Assembly (NCBI RefSeq): GCF_900129345.1
Contig: NZ_FQVK01000019.1
Span: 17,895 to 81,894 of the forward strand
Direction: 5' to 3'
Origin: Ruegeria intermedia
Lineage (GTDB): Bacteria; Pseudomonadota; Alphaproteobacteria; Rhodobacterales; Rhodobacteraceae
Length of the DNA stretch: 64,000 nucleotides
The translations under genes and the position numbers were made by a program. Every line of letters begins with the position of its first letter. Within the stretch, counting starts at the first letter, position 1. The notes beneath the pieces were generated by a model. That model was not told the origin of the DNA. It made no database searches and saw only the letters and a list, made by a program, of their open reading frames with translations. Of this stretch, positions 35,033 to 43,178 are shown one piece after another.

Positions 35033-35977
35033 TCAGCCTTCGATCCAGCAACTCGCGCCGCTTTCGAAGATGACCCGCTTCCAAGCGGGGTGTCCCTTGA
35101 AGAGCTCGGACAGTCTCCGAACGGTTCGACCGCAAGCGGCCGCCTCTAGAACTGCATCCGTCGAGAGCCGGTGTTCCCCCGCGATGAAGGCCTCGGCCAT
35201 CATAAGCACTGCAGCCTTCTGCTTCGTGCCTTTGAACTCAAAGCGTTCACCGTGGACGATCAGGATCGCTCCGTCACCGGAGACCCAAACCGGCCCCTGA
35301 TCAGAAGGACCCGTCAGCAGCCGCGCCGAAAGGATTCCGGGGTTCGCGGCGATCCCGTCTTCATGATCGACCACATCTTCAAGCGGCACGATCTCGTGGC
35401 CTTTCAGGGTCGAGCGGCAAGTCCGCTTGGCCGGATCAAGGGATATAATTAGCCGCAAGCCTTCGGACGGACGGCGCGCGGCGAGCTGGCGGAACTGGTC
35501 GAAGGCCCCTGGAACGCTCAAGCCGCGTACCACCCAGATCCCGACGCGCGCTGTACGGTTCGGTAGCCGCGCAGCTCCGAAATCCAACACCACGCCATCG
35601 AGATACGGCACCGGGTCCTTGCCGAGTGAGCAATCGAGCCGGGCGACCACTCGCCGAGCTGCTGCCGCCATGTCCAGCGCATAGACTTGGCGGCGGGCGC
35701 TCGCCCGTTCGTCGTGCCAGACTGCGTTGCCGAGATGACCATGATGGCCAGTGATCGGGTGGGCGATGACTGACGTCGGGGTGTCGTCCAAGTCGTCATC
35801 GGCAACGACGGACATCAAGCTGCCCCGCTGCACGATCAGTCCGGCGTCCATCAGCGTCTTGCCGGCGCCGCGCATGTGCGCCAGCGCCATGGCCGAAACC
35901 CGCGCGTCGCGGGTTCCGGCGATCGAAGAGAGCAGTCTGCGGGCGGCGGGATCAATCCTCGAAGAGCTGCAGGTCAT
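35033..35977 (-). CDS. Unknown protein of the XRE/ImmA module, 314 aa
   Basis: No family recognised. The N-terminal ~50 residues (IDPAARRLLSSIAGTRDARV...) look like a small helical domain ending with LIVQRGSLMSVVADDDLDDT. The middle has VIAHPITGHHGHLGNAVWHD and RVGIWVVRGLSVPGAFDQFR. The C-terminal ~60 residues (KQKAAVLMMAEAFIAGEHRL..., TVRRLSELFKGHPAWKRVIF) resemble a winged-helix response-type domain. The start overlaps the upstream gene by 26 bp, so the two are co-translated. It might be a transcription factor or effector paired with the 395-residue protein. Confidence 0.7.
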   Translation of the reverse strand: MTCSSSRIDPAARRLLSSIAGTRDARVSAMALAHMRGAGKTLMDAGLIVQRGSLMSVVADDDLDDTPTSVIAHPITGHHGHLGNAVWHDERASARRQVYALDMAAAARRVVARLDCSLGKDPVPYLDGVVLDFGAARLPNRTARVGIWVVRGLSVPGAFDQFRQLAARRPSEGLRLIISLDPAKRTCRSTLKGHEIVPLEDVVDHEDGIAANPGILSARLLTGPSDQGPVWVSGDGAILIVHGERFEFKGTKQKAAVLMMAEAFIAGEHRLSTDAVLEAAACGRTVRRLSELFKGHPAWKRVIFESGASCWIEG

Positions 35978-37139
35978 CGACCAGGGTCCCCCAGCGCCGC
36001 AGGTACTTCTCGCCGATCATCTGCTCGGTCGCAGTGCGATCCTTCAGATCGCAACCATGCGGCCAGGTGATCGTCAGGGTCAGCGTGCGCCGCCTGTCGC
36101 CTCCCGGCCGGCGGGCGAGCTTCACGGCGATCTTGGCCCGCGTGACCACATACCCCTCGCTCAGGGGCGTGCGATCCCCGAACCTTTCCTCCGCCTTCGT
36201 CCAGATCGTCTCGTCGGCGCGCGCGGGCTTCTCCAGCGTCACCCTGAAATCGCTGTCGTCGATCGGCATCAGGCGCAGCTCGCGCACCTCGACGCCCTCG
36301 ATCCCGTCTTCCGGATCAACCGGGAAATCGTAGGGCGCCAGCAGCACGGACAGGTCGTAGCACCGCAGCGGCAGGCGGTTCTCCTTGAACTCGATGCCGA
36401 GGATGTGCGTGACCGTCGCCCTCACGATCTCGTTCCGCGTCGCCTTGTCGTTGGCGATCACCTCGATGCCGCCGGTCGCGGGCTCATAGGTAACGGCGGC
36501 CTCGAACACGGGACGATAGGCCTGCCGGACAAGCAACCCCTTGTCGTCGAAGCGGAGCAGATCGTCGGGCCGTCCCTCTCGGTAGATCGTCACCTGCACT
36601 AGGTCGCATTCGTCGCCCTCATGGGTCGTCCTCACCCGGTCGAAGATGTCGACATGGGCATGGGCAGCGCCCGAGAACTCCTTGATCGCGGAAACGAAGG
36701 CGTGGCGGGCCGACGCGTCGCGCTGCACGACGCAACCGGGGTCGGTCATGTACCCCGCCCACATCCGACCGCGCCGGCGGTCCTCCGTAAACCGGACTTC
36801 CTCGGCATGACGAAAACGGTCCTGCGCGTTGAGGAACATCCAGAGCGACCGCGCGTGCGGGTTCGCGAGCCCGTCGAGGAGGGCGGGATCCTCGGCCACG
36901 CTGTAGATCGCGGCCTGCCCCGGCTCGTCGGACAGGGCATGGACGCGCTCGGCGTCGTTCGAGATCCGGTCGCGCTGGACGCGGGACATCTTCTCGATGG
37001 CCCCGAGAAGCGGCCCGGACAGATCGGCGTCCGATGCGGGCCAGTCGAACTCGGTGGGCAGGCCGATCTCCGGCCGGTCGAAGTATTCGCGCAGCGCCTC
37101 GCCGGGCGTCTTGCGAAGGAAGGCGGACAGTGCAGTCAC
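35952..37139 (-). CDS. Unknown protein of the XRE/ImmA module, 395 aa
   Basis: No family recognised. Mixed alpha/beta, charged, no membrane segment or obvious catalytic motif. Segments: TALSAFLRKTPGEALREYFD at the start, NPHARSLWMFLNAQDRFRHA near 92, FSGAAHAHVDIFDRVRTTHE near 155, and a beta-rich C-terminal third (KIAVKLARRPGGDRRRTLTL, WPHGCDLKDRTATEQMIGEK). It follows the ImmA gene by 107 bp containing an operator-like palindrome, so it may be separately controlled. Context suggests an effector or substrate-recognition partner. Confidence 0.72.
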   Translation of the reverse strand: MTALSAFLRKTPGEALREYFDRPEIGLPTEFDWPASDADLSGPLLGAIEKMSRVQRDRISNDAERVHALSDEPGQAAIYSVAEDPALLDGLANPHARSLWMFLNAQDRFRHAEEVRFTEDRRRGRMWAGYMTDPGCVVQRDASARHAFVSAIKEFSGAAHAHVDIFDRVRTTHEGDECDLVQVTIYREGRPDDLLRFDDKGLLVRQAYRPVFEAAVTYEPATGGIEVIANDKATRNEIVRATVTHILGIEFKENRLPLRCYDLSVLLAPYDFPVDPEDGIEGVEVRELRLMPIDDSDFRVTLEKPARADETIWTKAEERFGDRTPLSEGYVVTRAKIAVKLARRPGGDRRRTLTLTITWPHGCDLKDRTATEQMIGEKYLRRWGTLVDDLQLFED

Positions 37140-37171
37140 AGCGATCTCCTTTCTGGCGATTCCATGTATCG

Positions 37172-37189
37172 GCTGATCTGCTAATCAGC
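37172..37189. promoter_or_regulatory. Operator-like palindrome GCTGAT-N6-ATCAGC
   Basis: A perfect 6-bp inverted repeat with a 6-bp spacer, 33 bp upstream of the 395-residue gene. A second element, CGCGGATTCGCGA at 37234-37246, resembles the palindrome upstream of the XRE gene (CGCGGATTTGCGA). Together they suggest that the module's own XRE protein controls this promoter. Confidence 0.45.
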
Positions 37190-37246
37190 GTATATCGCGC
37201 CTAAAGGGAGTCAATCGAAAAAATACGCACTTCCGCGGATTCGCGA

Positions 37247-37975
37247 TCAGCGCCCGAAGAGCGAGGGCTGCCCGTGCGTCGAAGTGATCAGGTTCAGCTT
37301 CAACAGTCTGATGCGGGCGGCCTCTTCGGAAACCGCGAACCGCTCCATGACCATCTGGATCAGCCGCACGGCATGTTCCGTCGAAACATGGATATCGCCA
37401 TGCAGCTCGCGCGGTCTGCAATAGTCGGAAACGAGGCGACGGACCGGCGTGGCCGGCATCAGCAGTGCGCCGCTGATATAACCGGCTTGCCATTCCATCC
37501 AGTCGGACTGCGGGGCGTCCAGGATGTTGTCGCGCTTGGAGATCGCCTTGTTGGCGTTCACGCCGCGCTCGAGCAGGTCCCCGTTGGCGAACTTCTGCGC
37601 CCAGAGAGGCCCGTGGAACTTCACGTGCCCGAACTCATGGGTGAGCGTGGTCCGGAAGCGATTCTCGCGCCGATCGTCGCCGGCGATTCTTTCCGAGATG
37701 GAGACCTTGGGCCCCCGGTCGGGAAAGAACTCCGTCACCCCTTCGACATCGGCGCCATACGCTGACAAGTCGGCGTAAGGGTCGAGGTCCGCATCGTGCA
37801 TCTCGATCAGCACGGTCAGGTCGTCGGTCGCGACGGGATAGTCGACCTTTCCGTGGCGCTTCATCAAAAGCTCACGGATCAGCCGCTCGCATTCATCGTC
37901 GAGATCCCGCTCGCGGTAGAAGGGTCGCTCGGCAAAGCGGCCCGTGTTGTCACGGATCATCTTCACCATGCGCAA
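37247..37975 (-). CDS. ImmA/IrrE-type zinc metallopeptidase
   Basis: 242 residues. Zinc motif THEFGHVKFHG with His113, Glu114 and His117. N-terminal DECERLIRELLMKRHGKVDY and C-terminal AVRLIQMVMERFAVSEEAAR are typical of the family (DUF955). Such proteins cleave a cognate XRE-type repressor after a signal such as DNA damage, or act as two-part toxin-antitoxin-like switches. It starts 4 bp after the XRE gene stop and should be co-transcribed with it. Confidence 0.9.
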   Translation of the reverse strand: MRMVKMIRDNTGRFAERPFYRERDLDDECERLIRELLMKRHGKVDYPVATDDLTVLIEMHDADLDPYADLSAYGADVEGVTEFFPDRGPKVSISERIAGDDRRENRFRTTLTHEFGHVKFHGPLWAQKFANGDLLERGVNANKAISKRDNILDAPQSDWMEWQAGYISGALLMPATPVRRLVSDYCRPRELHGDIHVSTEHAVRLIQMVMERFAVSEEAARIRLLKLNLITSTHGQPSLFGR

Positions 37976-37979
37976 CTCC

Positions 37980-38306
37980 TTACTCTTTCAACGTCTTCCT
38001 GAAATTGGCGAAGGCCTCGACGACCTTGTCCGGGGTGGACGCATCCGGCCGCAGATCATCCGGAAGCCGGCCTGCAAGTGCGTACAGGTAGTCCTCCGGA
38101 ATGTTTAGGATGCCGGAGAACTGGCGGATCAAGTGCCCCGAGCTGGGGCTGCGTCGGTCGTGCTCGATGTCGTTGAGGTACTGCGGGGATATCGACCCGC
38201 CGCCCTCTTCCTTCATCACGCGCGCTGCGAGCTCCTTTTGGCTGAGACCGAGTGCCTTGCGGGCCTTCGAAATCGCCTGGCCGAAGGTCACACCGTCCGC
38301 GGACAT
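37980..38306 (-). CDS. XRE-family transcriptional regulator
   Basis: 108 residues with a lambda-repressor-type HTH (FGQAISKARKALGLSQKELA, then SPQYLNDIEHDRRSPSSGHL) and a short C-terminal helix (VVEAFANFRKTLKE) in place of a dimerisation domain. It is probably the target of the ImmA-type peptidase that follows. It is divergent from the metallophosphoesterase operon, with a palindrome in the shared promoter region, so it may control both sides. Confidence 0.88.
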   Translation of the reverse strand: MSADGVTFGQAISKARKALGLSQKELAARVMKEEGGGSISPQYLNDIEHDRRSPSSGHLIRQFSGILNIPEDYLYALAGRLPDDLRPDASTPDKVVEAFANFRKTLKE

Positions 38307-38334
38307 GGCCGGTTCATCGCTTCATCTCCCTGTC

Positions 38335-38354
38335 AATCCGCTTGTTCGCGGATT
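38335..38354. promoter_or_regulatory. Palindrome AATCCGC-N6-GCGGATT in divergent promoter region
   Basis: Located in the 124-bp region between the XRE gene (minus) and the metallophosphoesterase gene (plus). Perfect 7-bp arms with a 6-bp spacer. The likely binding site of the XRE regulator; a half-like match (CGCGGATTCGCGA) recurs at 37234-37246. Confidence 0.5.
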
Positions 38355-38430
38355 TGCGAGTTGTTACTCCTTATCCACAAGGGGATCAACCGTGAAGCGG
38401 GATGTTACGTTCGGAGCCGGGAGCAACTAA

Positions 38431-39657
38431 ATGATCAGGATCCTTCACACGGCCGACGTTCACCTCGACTCCCCGTTGAGGTCCCTAGCGCTGCGCGACC
38501 CCGAGCTGAGGGATCGGGTCCGGACATCGAGCCGAACCGCGCTAACCAGGATCGTCGACACCGCGCTTGCCGAGGAAGTAGCCGCCCTGCTGATTGCAGG
38601 CGATCTGTTCGACGGGGCAGAGCGTAGCGCGCGGACTGCCGCCTTCCTGACGCTGCAACTGGAGCGCCTGCGTGAACGCGGGATCCGCGCATTTTATATC
38701 AAGGGCAACCACGACGCCGAGAACCCTCTCACCGGCGAGTTGACCTTGCCTGATAACGTTCATGTCTTTGACGGGCGCGGCGGCAAGGTGCAGCTCGCGG
38801 AGAACGTCTGGATCCACGGCGTTAGCTTCGCCAACCGTCATGCCCCGGAAAGTCTGCTGCCAAGGTTCCCGGCGCCGGTCGCAGGCGCGGTCAACATCGC
38901 GATGCTGCATACCTCCCTCGCGGGCGCAGAGGGCCACGATCCCTACGCACCCTGCACGGTCGGTGAACTGACTGCTGCTGGCTTCGATTACTGGGCGCTC
39001 GGGCATGTTCACCGCCGGCAAGTCCACTCCAAGGCGCCATGGATCGTGATGCCCGGAACGCCACAGGGACGCGATATGGGCGAGCCCGGTCCGAAATCCG
39101 CCACGCTGTTGACCATCGACAAGGCAATCGAGATCGAAGAAGTGCCGACCTCGGCCGTCGAGTTCCTGCACCTCCGGATCGACGCCACGGATACCGACAG
39201 CGACGACGCGCTGCGCGATATGGTAAAGCGGACCCTGCGAGACACGGCGCGAAACCTGGTGTCGGAAAGCGCCGTGGTTCGCTTGGAGCTTACCGGTCGC
39301 ACGCGCCGTCGTTGGCAGATCCTGCGTGATCAGGACGTCTGGAAAGAGACCGCGGCACAATATGCGCGGGAGACGGGCACGCTTTGGCTGGACAAGGTCG
39401 TGTTTGACATGACCGACACTGCGGAGCGCGGGCACACCGCCACGGACGAGTTGGCCGGGATCATGAAGACCATCCGCGAGGAACCCGGGTTTTCCAAGAC
39501 CTGCCGTGCTGAAATCGAAGGCATTCTGCAGGAGTTGGCGCCGCAGCGGCGTGCCGAGCTGTTGCCTGATGAACCGGCAATGGAGCAACTTGCGCGGCGT
39601 CTCGCAGAAGCCGGCGCGGAGCGGATCCTTGCGCGAATGAAGGGAGCCACGCCCTGA
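38431..39657 (+). CDS. SbcD/YhaO-like metallophosphoesterase nuclease subunit
   Basis: 408 residues. Calcineurin-like motifs are complete: HTADVHLDS (Asp9, His11), AGDLFDG (Asp58), KGNHD (Asn93, His94), MLHTS (His160) and GHVHRR (His192, His194). The C-terminal ~180 residues fit the capping/partner-binding region of YhaO rather than the longer SbcD. Expected to be an Mn-dependent DNA exo/endonuclease that works with the SMC-like ATPase encoded directly downstream; stop and start overlap as TGATG. Not a host housekeeping sbcCD pair by sequence type or context. Confidence 0.9.
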   Translation: MIRILHTADVHLDSPLRSLALRDPELRDRVRTSSRTALTRIVDTALAEEVAALLIAGDLFDGAERSARTAAFLTLQLERLRERGIRAFYIKGNHDAENPLTGELTLPDNVHVFDGRGGKVQLAENVWIHGVSFANRHAPESLLPRFPAPVAGAVNIAMLHTSLAGAEGHDPYAPCTVGELTAAGFDYWALGHVHRRQVHSKAPWIVMPGTPQGRDMGEPGPKSATLLTIDKAIEIEEVPTSAVEFLHLRIDATDTDSDDALRDMVKRTLRDTARNLVSESAVVRLELTGRTRRRWQILRDQDVWKETAAQYARETGTLWLDKVVFDMTDTAERGHTATDELAGIMKTIREEPGFSKTCRAEIEGILQELAPQRRAELLPDEPAMEQLARRLAEAGAERILARMKGATP

Positions 39658-42600
39658 TGCGGATCGAGCGGCTCTCTCTCGACTTTTTTGGTCACTTCAC
39701 GGGCAAGGTCCTCGATTTCGGAAAAGCCGGTCAGGCTTCGGATTTCCATGTGATCTACGGCTCGAACGAAGCCGGCAAAACCACAACAATGGAAGCCTAC
39801 CTGCGTCTTCTCTACGGCTTTCCCCATCGGGAGCCCTACGGGTTCCAGCACCAGCGACAGAATCTTCGGGTCTCCGGTCTGCTCGACATCGGAGGCGAAA
39901 CCCGTATGTTCACGCGACTGCCTTCCCGCAGCGGCAACCTCAGGGGAGAGGCCGACGCGGCCCTGCCCGAGACCGCGATCGCCTCGCACCTCGGCGGACT
40001 TTCGCTCGACGACTACCGCAGTCTGCTTTGCCTCGACGACGACACCATCGAAAAAGGCGGTGAGGACATTGCCAGCGCGCGAGGCGATATCGGCCGATTA
40101 CTATTCTCCGCGGCGGCTGGTGTCGCGGACCTCAATGCCGTTCTCGAACAGGCGCGGGCCGAGGCAAGCGACCTCTACAAGAAGCGCGCCAGCACCACTC
40201 GGGTCGCGGAACTGAAGCGCGACCTAAGTGAGGTGGAGACCAACATCCGTAACCTCGATGTCAGCGCCCACGCATGGCGAAAGCTGAAGGATGCGCTTCA
40301 GGCCGCCAGGGATGAAGAGGGGCAAGCTCGGCGCGCAAGGGACGAGCTTCGCGCCGAACAGGCCCGCATCGCTGCGCTGCGCCGGGCTCTGCCCAATCTG
40401 GGCGAGCTTGACCGCGTTGCGGACGAGATCGCCGACTGCGCCGACTATCCCGAGCGGATCGACATCAATCCCGAAGATCTGGTCACGATGAGGACCGACC
40501 GGGGGCAGGCGGATGCCGAGTTGCGGCGGCTGCTGGACGAACTTGACGGGGCTGAAAAGGCGCGCGTGGCGCTGGTGATCGACGCAGACCGCCTCGCCCT
40601 AGCCGAGCAGCTGGACGATCTCGACGAACTGCGCAGCCGGATGCAAACGGCGGTCTTGGACCTTCCCAGACGCGAACGGGCCCATGAGGAGGCTCTTTCG
40701 GACATGGCACGCATCGCCCGGGATCTGGGGGCACCCGAAGATTGCGATGTCACCGCACTTGTCGCGTCTCCGGGAGAAATTGCCATACTTGAAGACCTGC
40801 GTGACAAGATGCGAGACGCCGCCGCGGCTTGGGAGACCGAGCAACGCGAGATCGCAGGCTTGCAGACCCGAATCGAGCAGGCCCGGAAGGCACATCAATC
40901 ATTGCAGGAAGCTCCGCCGCAGATGGGTTTGGTGGATCTGCTCAAGCGGTTCGACGCCGATGCCCTGGCACCAGAAGTCGCCACGGCGAAACAAGCCATC
41001 GGGTCCGCCGACACGGCGCTGGAGCAGGCGCTCGACTCGCTTTCCATCGGTGCATGCACCTTCAGCGCCCTCCCGGTCTGCCCGGTCGATCCATCGACAG
41101 CAGCAGACACTGCCCAACGCCACGCCGATCTGGCGGAGAAGCTCGGACGCTTTGACGACAGGTTGGAGCGTTTGGACGAGGACATCGCCGCCGTGAAGGC
41201 GAAAACCACCCGGCTCTCGGAAGACGCCAGGATTGCGAGCGACGAAGAGGAACAGGCGGCGCGGGCCCGACGTGACGCCCTTTGGCAAGCACATCGTGAA
41301 ACCCTGACATCAGAGAGCGCGGACAGCTTTGCACCGTCGATGAAAACGGTGGACGACATCAACGCCGCGCGTCTCGCCCACGCGAGCGAGCTCGGCGAAC
41401 TGCGAAAGCTCCTGCAGGATCTGGCGGACGCGGAAGCACGCGCGACGACGGCTCGGGAACAGCACGATGGGCTCGCCGAACTGGCACGAGAGCTCGAGAG
41501 CCAAGTCCACGGTCTATGTTCGCAGATCGGACTTCCGGCGCTTTCCCCTTCAGCTTTTTCGGACTGGGTTGCGCTACACAGCAAAGCCATAGCCGCTGAG
41601 CGGCAACGGAACAGGCTTGTCGAACACCACCGGGAGACGCTGGATCGGGCAGAGCAGCTTCGTCAGGCGCTCACGCCCCTCGTCGCTTTGGAGACCCCGA
41701 CATTGGATGCAGCGTTGCTTGCCGCGCGGCGTCTTGCCGAAAACGAACGGCGCCACCAGGAAGAGGTGCGGGCGGCCTCAGACAAGACCACCGCCCTCGA
41801 GGAGGATCTCGAACGCCGGCAAGGCGAACAGGGAGTCCTTGAGGACACCGCCGAGAGGACTGCTGCAGCCTGGAGCGCAAAAATACACGAACTTTTCGGC
41901 GAGATGCTTTCACCCGACCAACTTGCCGCCGGTCTCGGGCAGCTGCGCGAACTACGCGAACACAACGAGAAGCGGCGACAAGCCGAACGTCAGGTTAACA
42001 CGATGAAGGACGATCAACGCCGGTTCACGGAAGCCTCTGGCGCCCTTGGTGCACGTTTCGGCATCGGGGAGAGCGACCCTCTCGAGACATTCCGGCGCCT
42101 GCGGGAGCTCGCAGAGCAAGCGCAGGCTGACAAGTCACAGCACGAGAAGCTCGGCACTAAGCTTGAAGATGGTGAAAAACGGCGAACTGAACTCGAGGCG
42201 AAGCTCGAAGACATCGACAGGAAAGTCGCGGAACTTGGTGCGGTGTTCCCGGAGACGGTGGACACCAGCACAATCGACGCCCTTCGGGTCGCTGTGGGCA
42301 AAGGCCTTGACGTCATCGCAAAAAGAGAACGGGTCGCCGAGCTCGAACGGCAGATCCTCGACGACCTATCTCTGAGGAAATTGGAGGAAGCCCGCCAGCT
42401 ACTTGCCGATGAAACCGCTACAACGCTCGAGGCGAAAGCGAAGTCCCTAGATACCGATCTCAACCTCGCAGAAGAGCGGATGTCCACCGCCACCGTGGCC
42501 CGAGCCAATGCCGAGCGGGACCTCGGCAGTGTTACCGGCGGCGCAGAGATCGCCGACCTGGTCGAACGGCGCGCCACGTTGCAGATTCAGATCGAAGAGG

Positions 42601-43082
42601 CGGTTCTTGACTATCTGGAGTTGGACTTCGGTCTACGCCTCGCCGAAGAGGCCATCCGCCGCTATCGCGATAGGCATCGGAGCGACATGATGGCATCCAC
42701 AGAGCGCGCCTTTGCGGAGCTCACGAATGGCGCCTACCAGAAGCTGCTGACGCAACCGGACGGTGCGGCTGAAGTCTTGTTGGCGGTCGATGCGAACGGC
42801 ACCCCCAAGCAGATCGGTGACATGTCGAAGGGGACGAGGTTCCAACTCTATCTGGCGCTGCGCGCCGCGGCCTATGAACAAATGGTAGCGCAGGGCGTTC
42901 AGCTCCCCTTCTTCTGCGACGATGTCTTTGAGACCTTCGATGAGGATCGAACGCGTGCCGCCTGCCGTCTCATGGAGCGGATCGGCCGGAGCGGTCAAGC
43001 GATCTATCTGACTCATCACCGGCATGTTGTCGAAATTGCGAGGGATGTGTGTGATGCGCAGCCAAAAATTCATCAACTTTAA
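39657..43082 (+). CDS. SbcC/YhaN-like SMC-type ATPase
   Basis: 1141 residues. Walker A VIYGSNEAGKTTT at about 33-44, with N-terminal MRIERLSLDFFGHFTGKVLD typical of YhaN. Coiled-coil arms run from about 170 to 1000, broken in the middle (no obvious CxxC zinc hook). The signature region DMSKGTRFQLYLALRAAAYE is near 1055 and Walker B LPFFCDDVFETFDEDR near 1082, then LTHHRHVVEIA as the H-loop. Predicted to form a Rad50/Mre11-like complex with the metallophosphoesterase and to act on DNA ends or unusual DNA. Confidence 0.9.
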   Translation: MRIERLSLDFFGHFTGKVLDFGKAGQASDFHVIYGSNEAGKTTTMEAYLRLLYGFPHREPYGFQHQRQNLRVSGLLDIGGETRMFTRLPSRSGNLRGEADAALPETAIASHLGGLSLDDYRSLLCLDDDTIEKGGEDIASARGDIGRLLFSAAAGVADLNAVLEQARAEASDLYKKRASTTRVAELKRDLSEVETNIRNLDVSAHAWRKLKDALQAARDEEGQARRARDELRAEQARIAALRRALPNLGELDRVADEIADCADYPERIDINPEDLVTMRTDRGQADAELRRLLDELDGAEKARVALVIDADRLALAEQLDDLDELRSRMQTAVLDLPRRERAHEEALSDMARIARDLGAPEDCDVTALVASPGEIAILEDLRDKMRDAAAAWETEQREIAGLQTRIEQARKAHQSLQEAPPQMGLVDLLKRFDADALAPEVATAKQAIGSADTALEQALDSLSIGACTFSALPVCPVDPSTAADTAQRHADLAEKLGRFDDRLERLDEDIAAVKAKTTRLSEDARIASDEEEQAARARRDALWQAHRETLTSESADSFAPSMKTVDDINAARLAHASELGELRKLLQDLADAEARATTAREQHDGLAELARELESQVHGLCSQIGLPALSPSAFSDWVALHSKAIAAERQRNRLVEHHRETLDRAEQLRQALTPLVALETPTLDAALLAARRLAENERRHQEEVRAASDKTTALEEDLERRQGEQGVLEDTAERTAAAWSAKIHELFGEMLSPDQLAAGLGQLRELREHNEKRRQAERQVNTMKDDQRRFTEASGALGARFGIGESDPLETFRRLRELAEQAQADKSQHEKLGTKLEDGEKRRTELEAKLEDIDRKVAELGAVFPETVDTSTIDALRVAVGKGLDVIAKRERVAELERQILDDLSLRKLEEARQLLADETATTLEAKAKSLDTDLNLAEERMSTATVARANAERDLGSVTGGAEIADLVERRATLQIQIEEAVLDYLELDFGLRLAEEAIRRYRDRHRSDMMASTERAFAELTNGAYQKLLTQPDGAAEVLLAVDANGTPKQIGDMSKGTRFQLYLALRAAAYEQMVAQGVQLPFFCDDVFETFDEDRTRAACRLMERIGRSGQAIYLTHHRHVVEIARDVCDAQPKIHQL

Positions 43083-43178
43083 TCGTGGAAGCAATTTATT
43101 GCTCGCACCAATTACACCACGACCTTGCAGCGCTCTTATCGTGCGGCAGGTCACAATTCGAGATAGGCGGACAGGGAG

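Noticed and set aside
38542..39588. 348-codon minus-strand frame opposite the metallophosphoesterase
   Set aside because: The plus-strand gene has every catalytic motif of its family; the antisense product has none.
38431..43082. Housekeeping sbcCD repair operon of the host
   Set aside because: The proteins fit the YhaO/YhaN subtype, and they lie between a prophage regulator and an att site with helicase and unknown partner genes.
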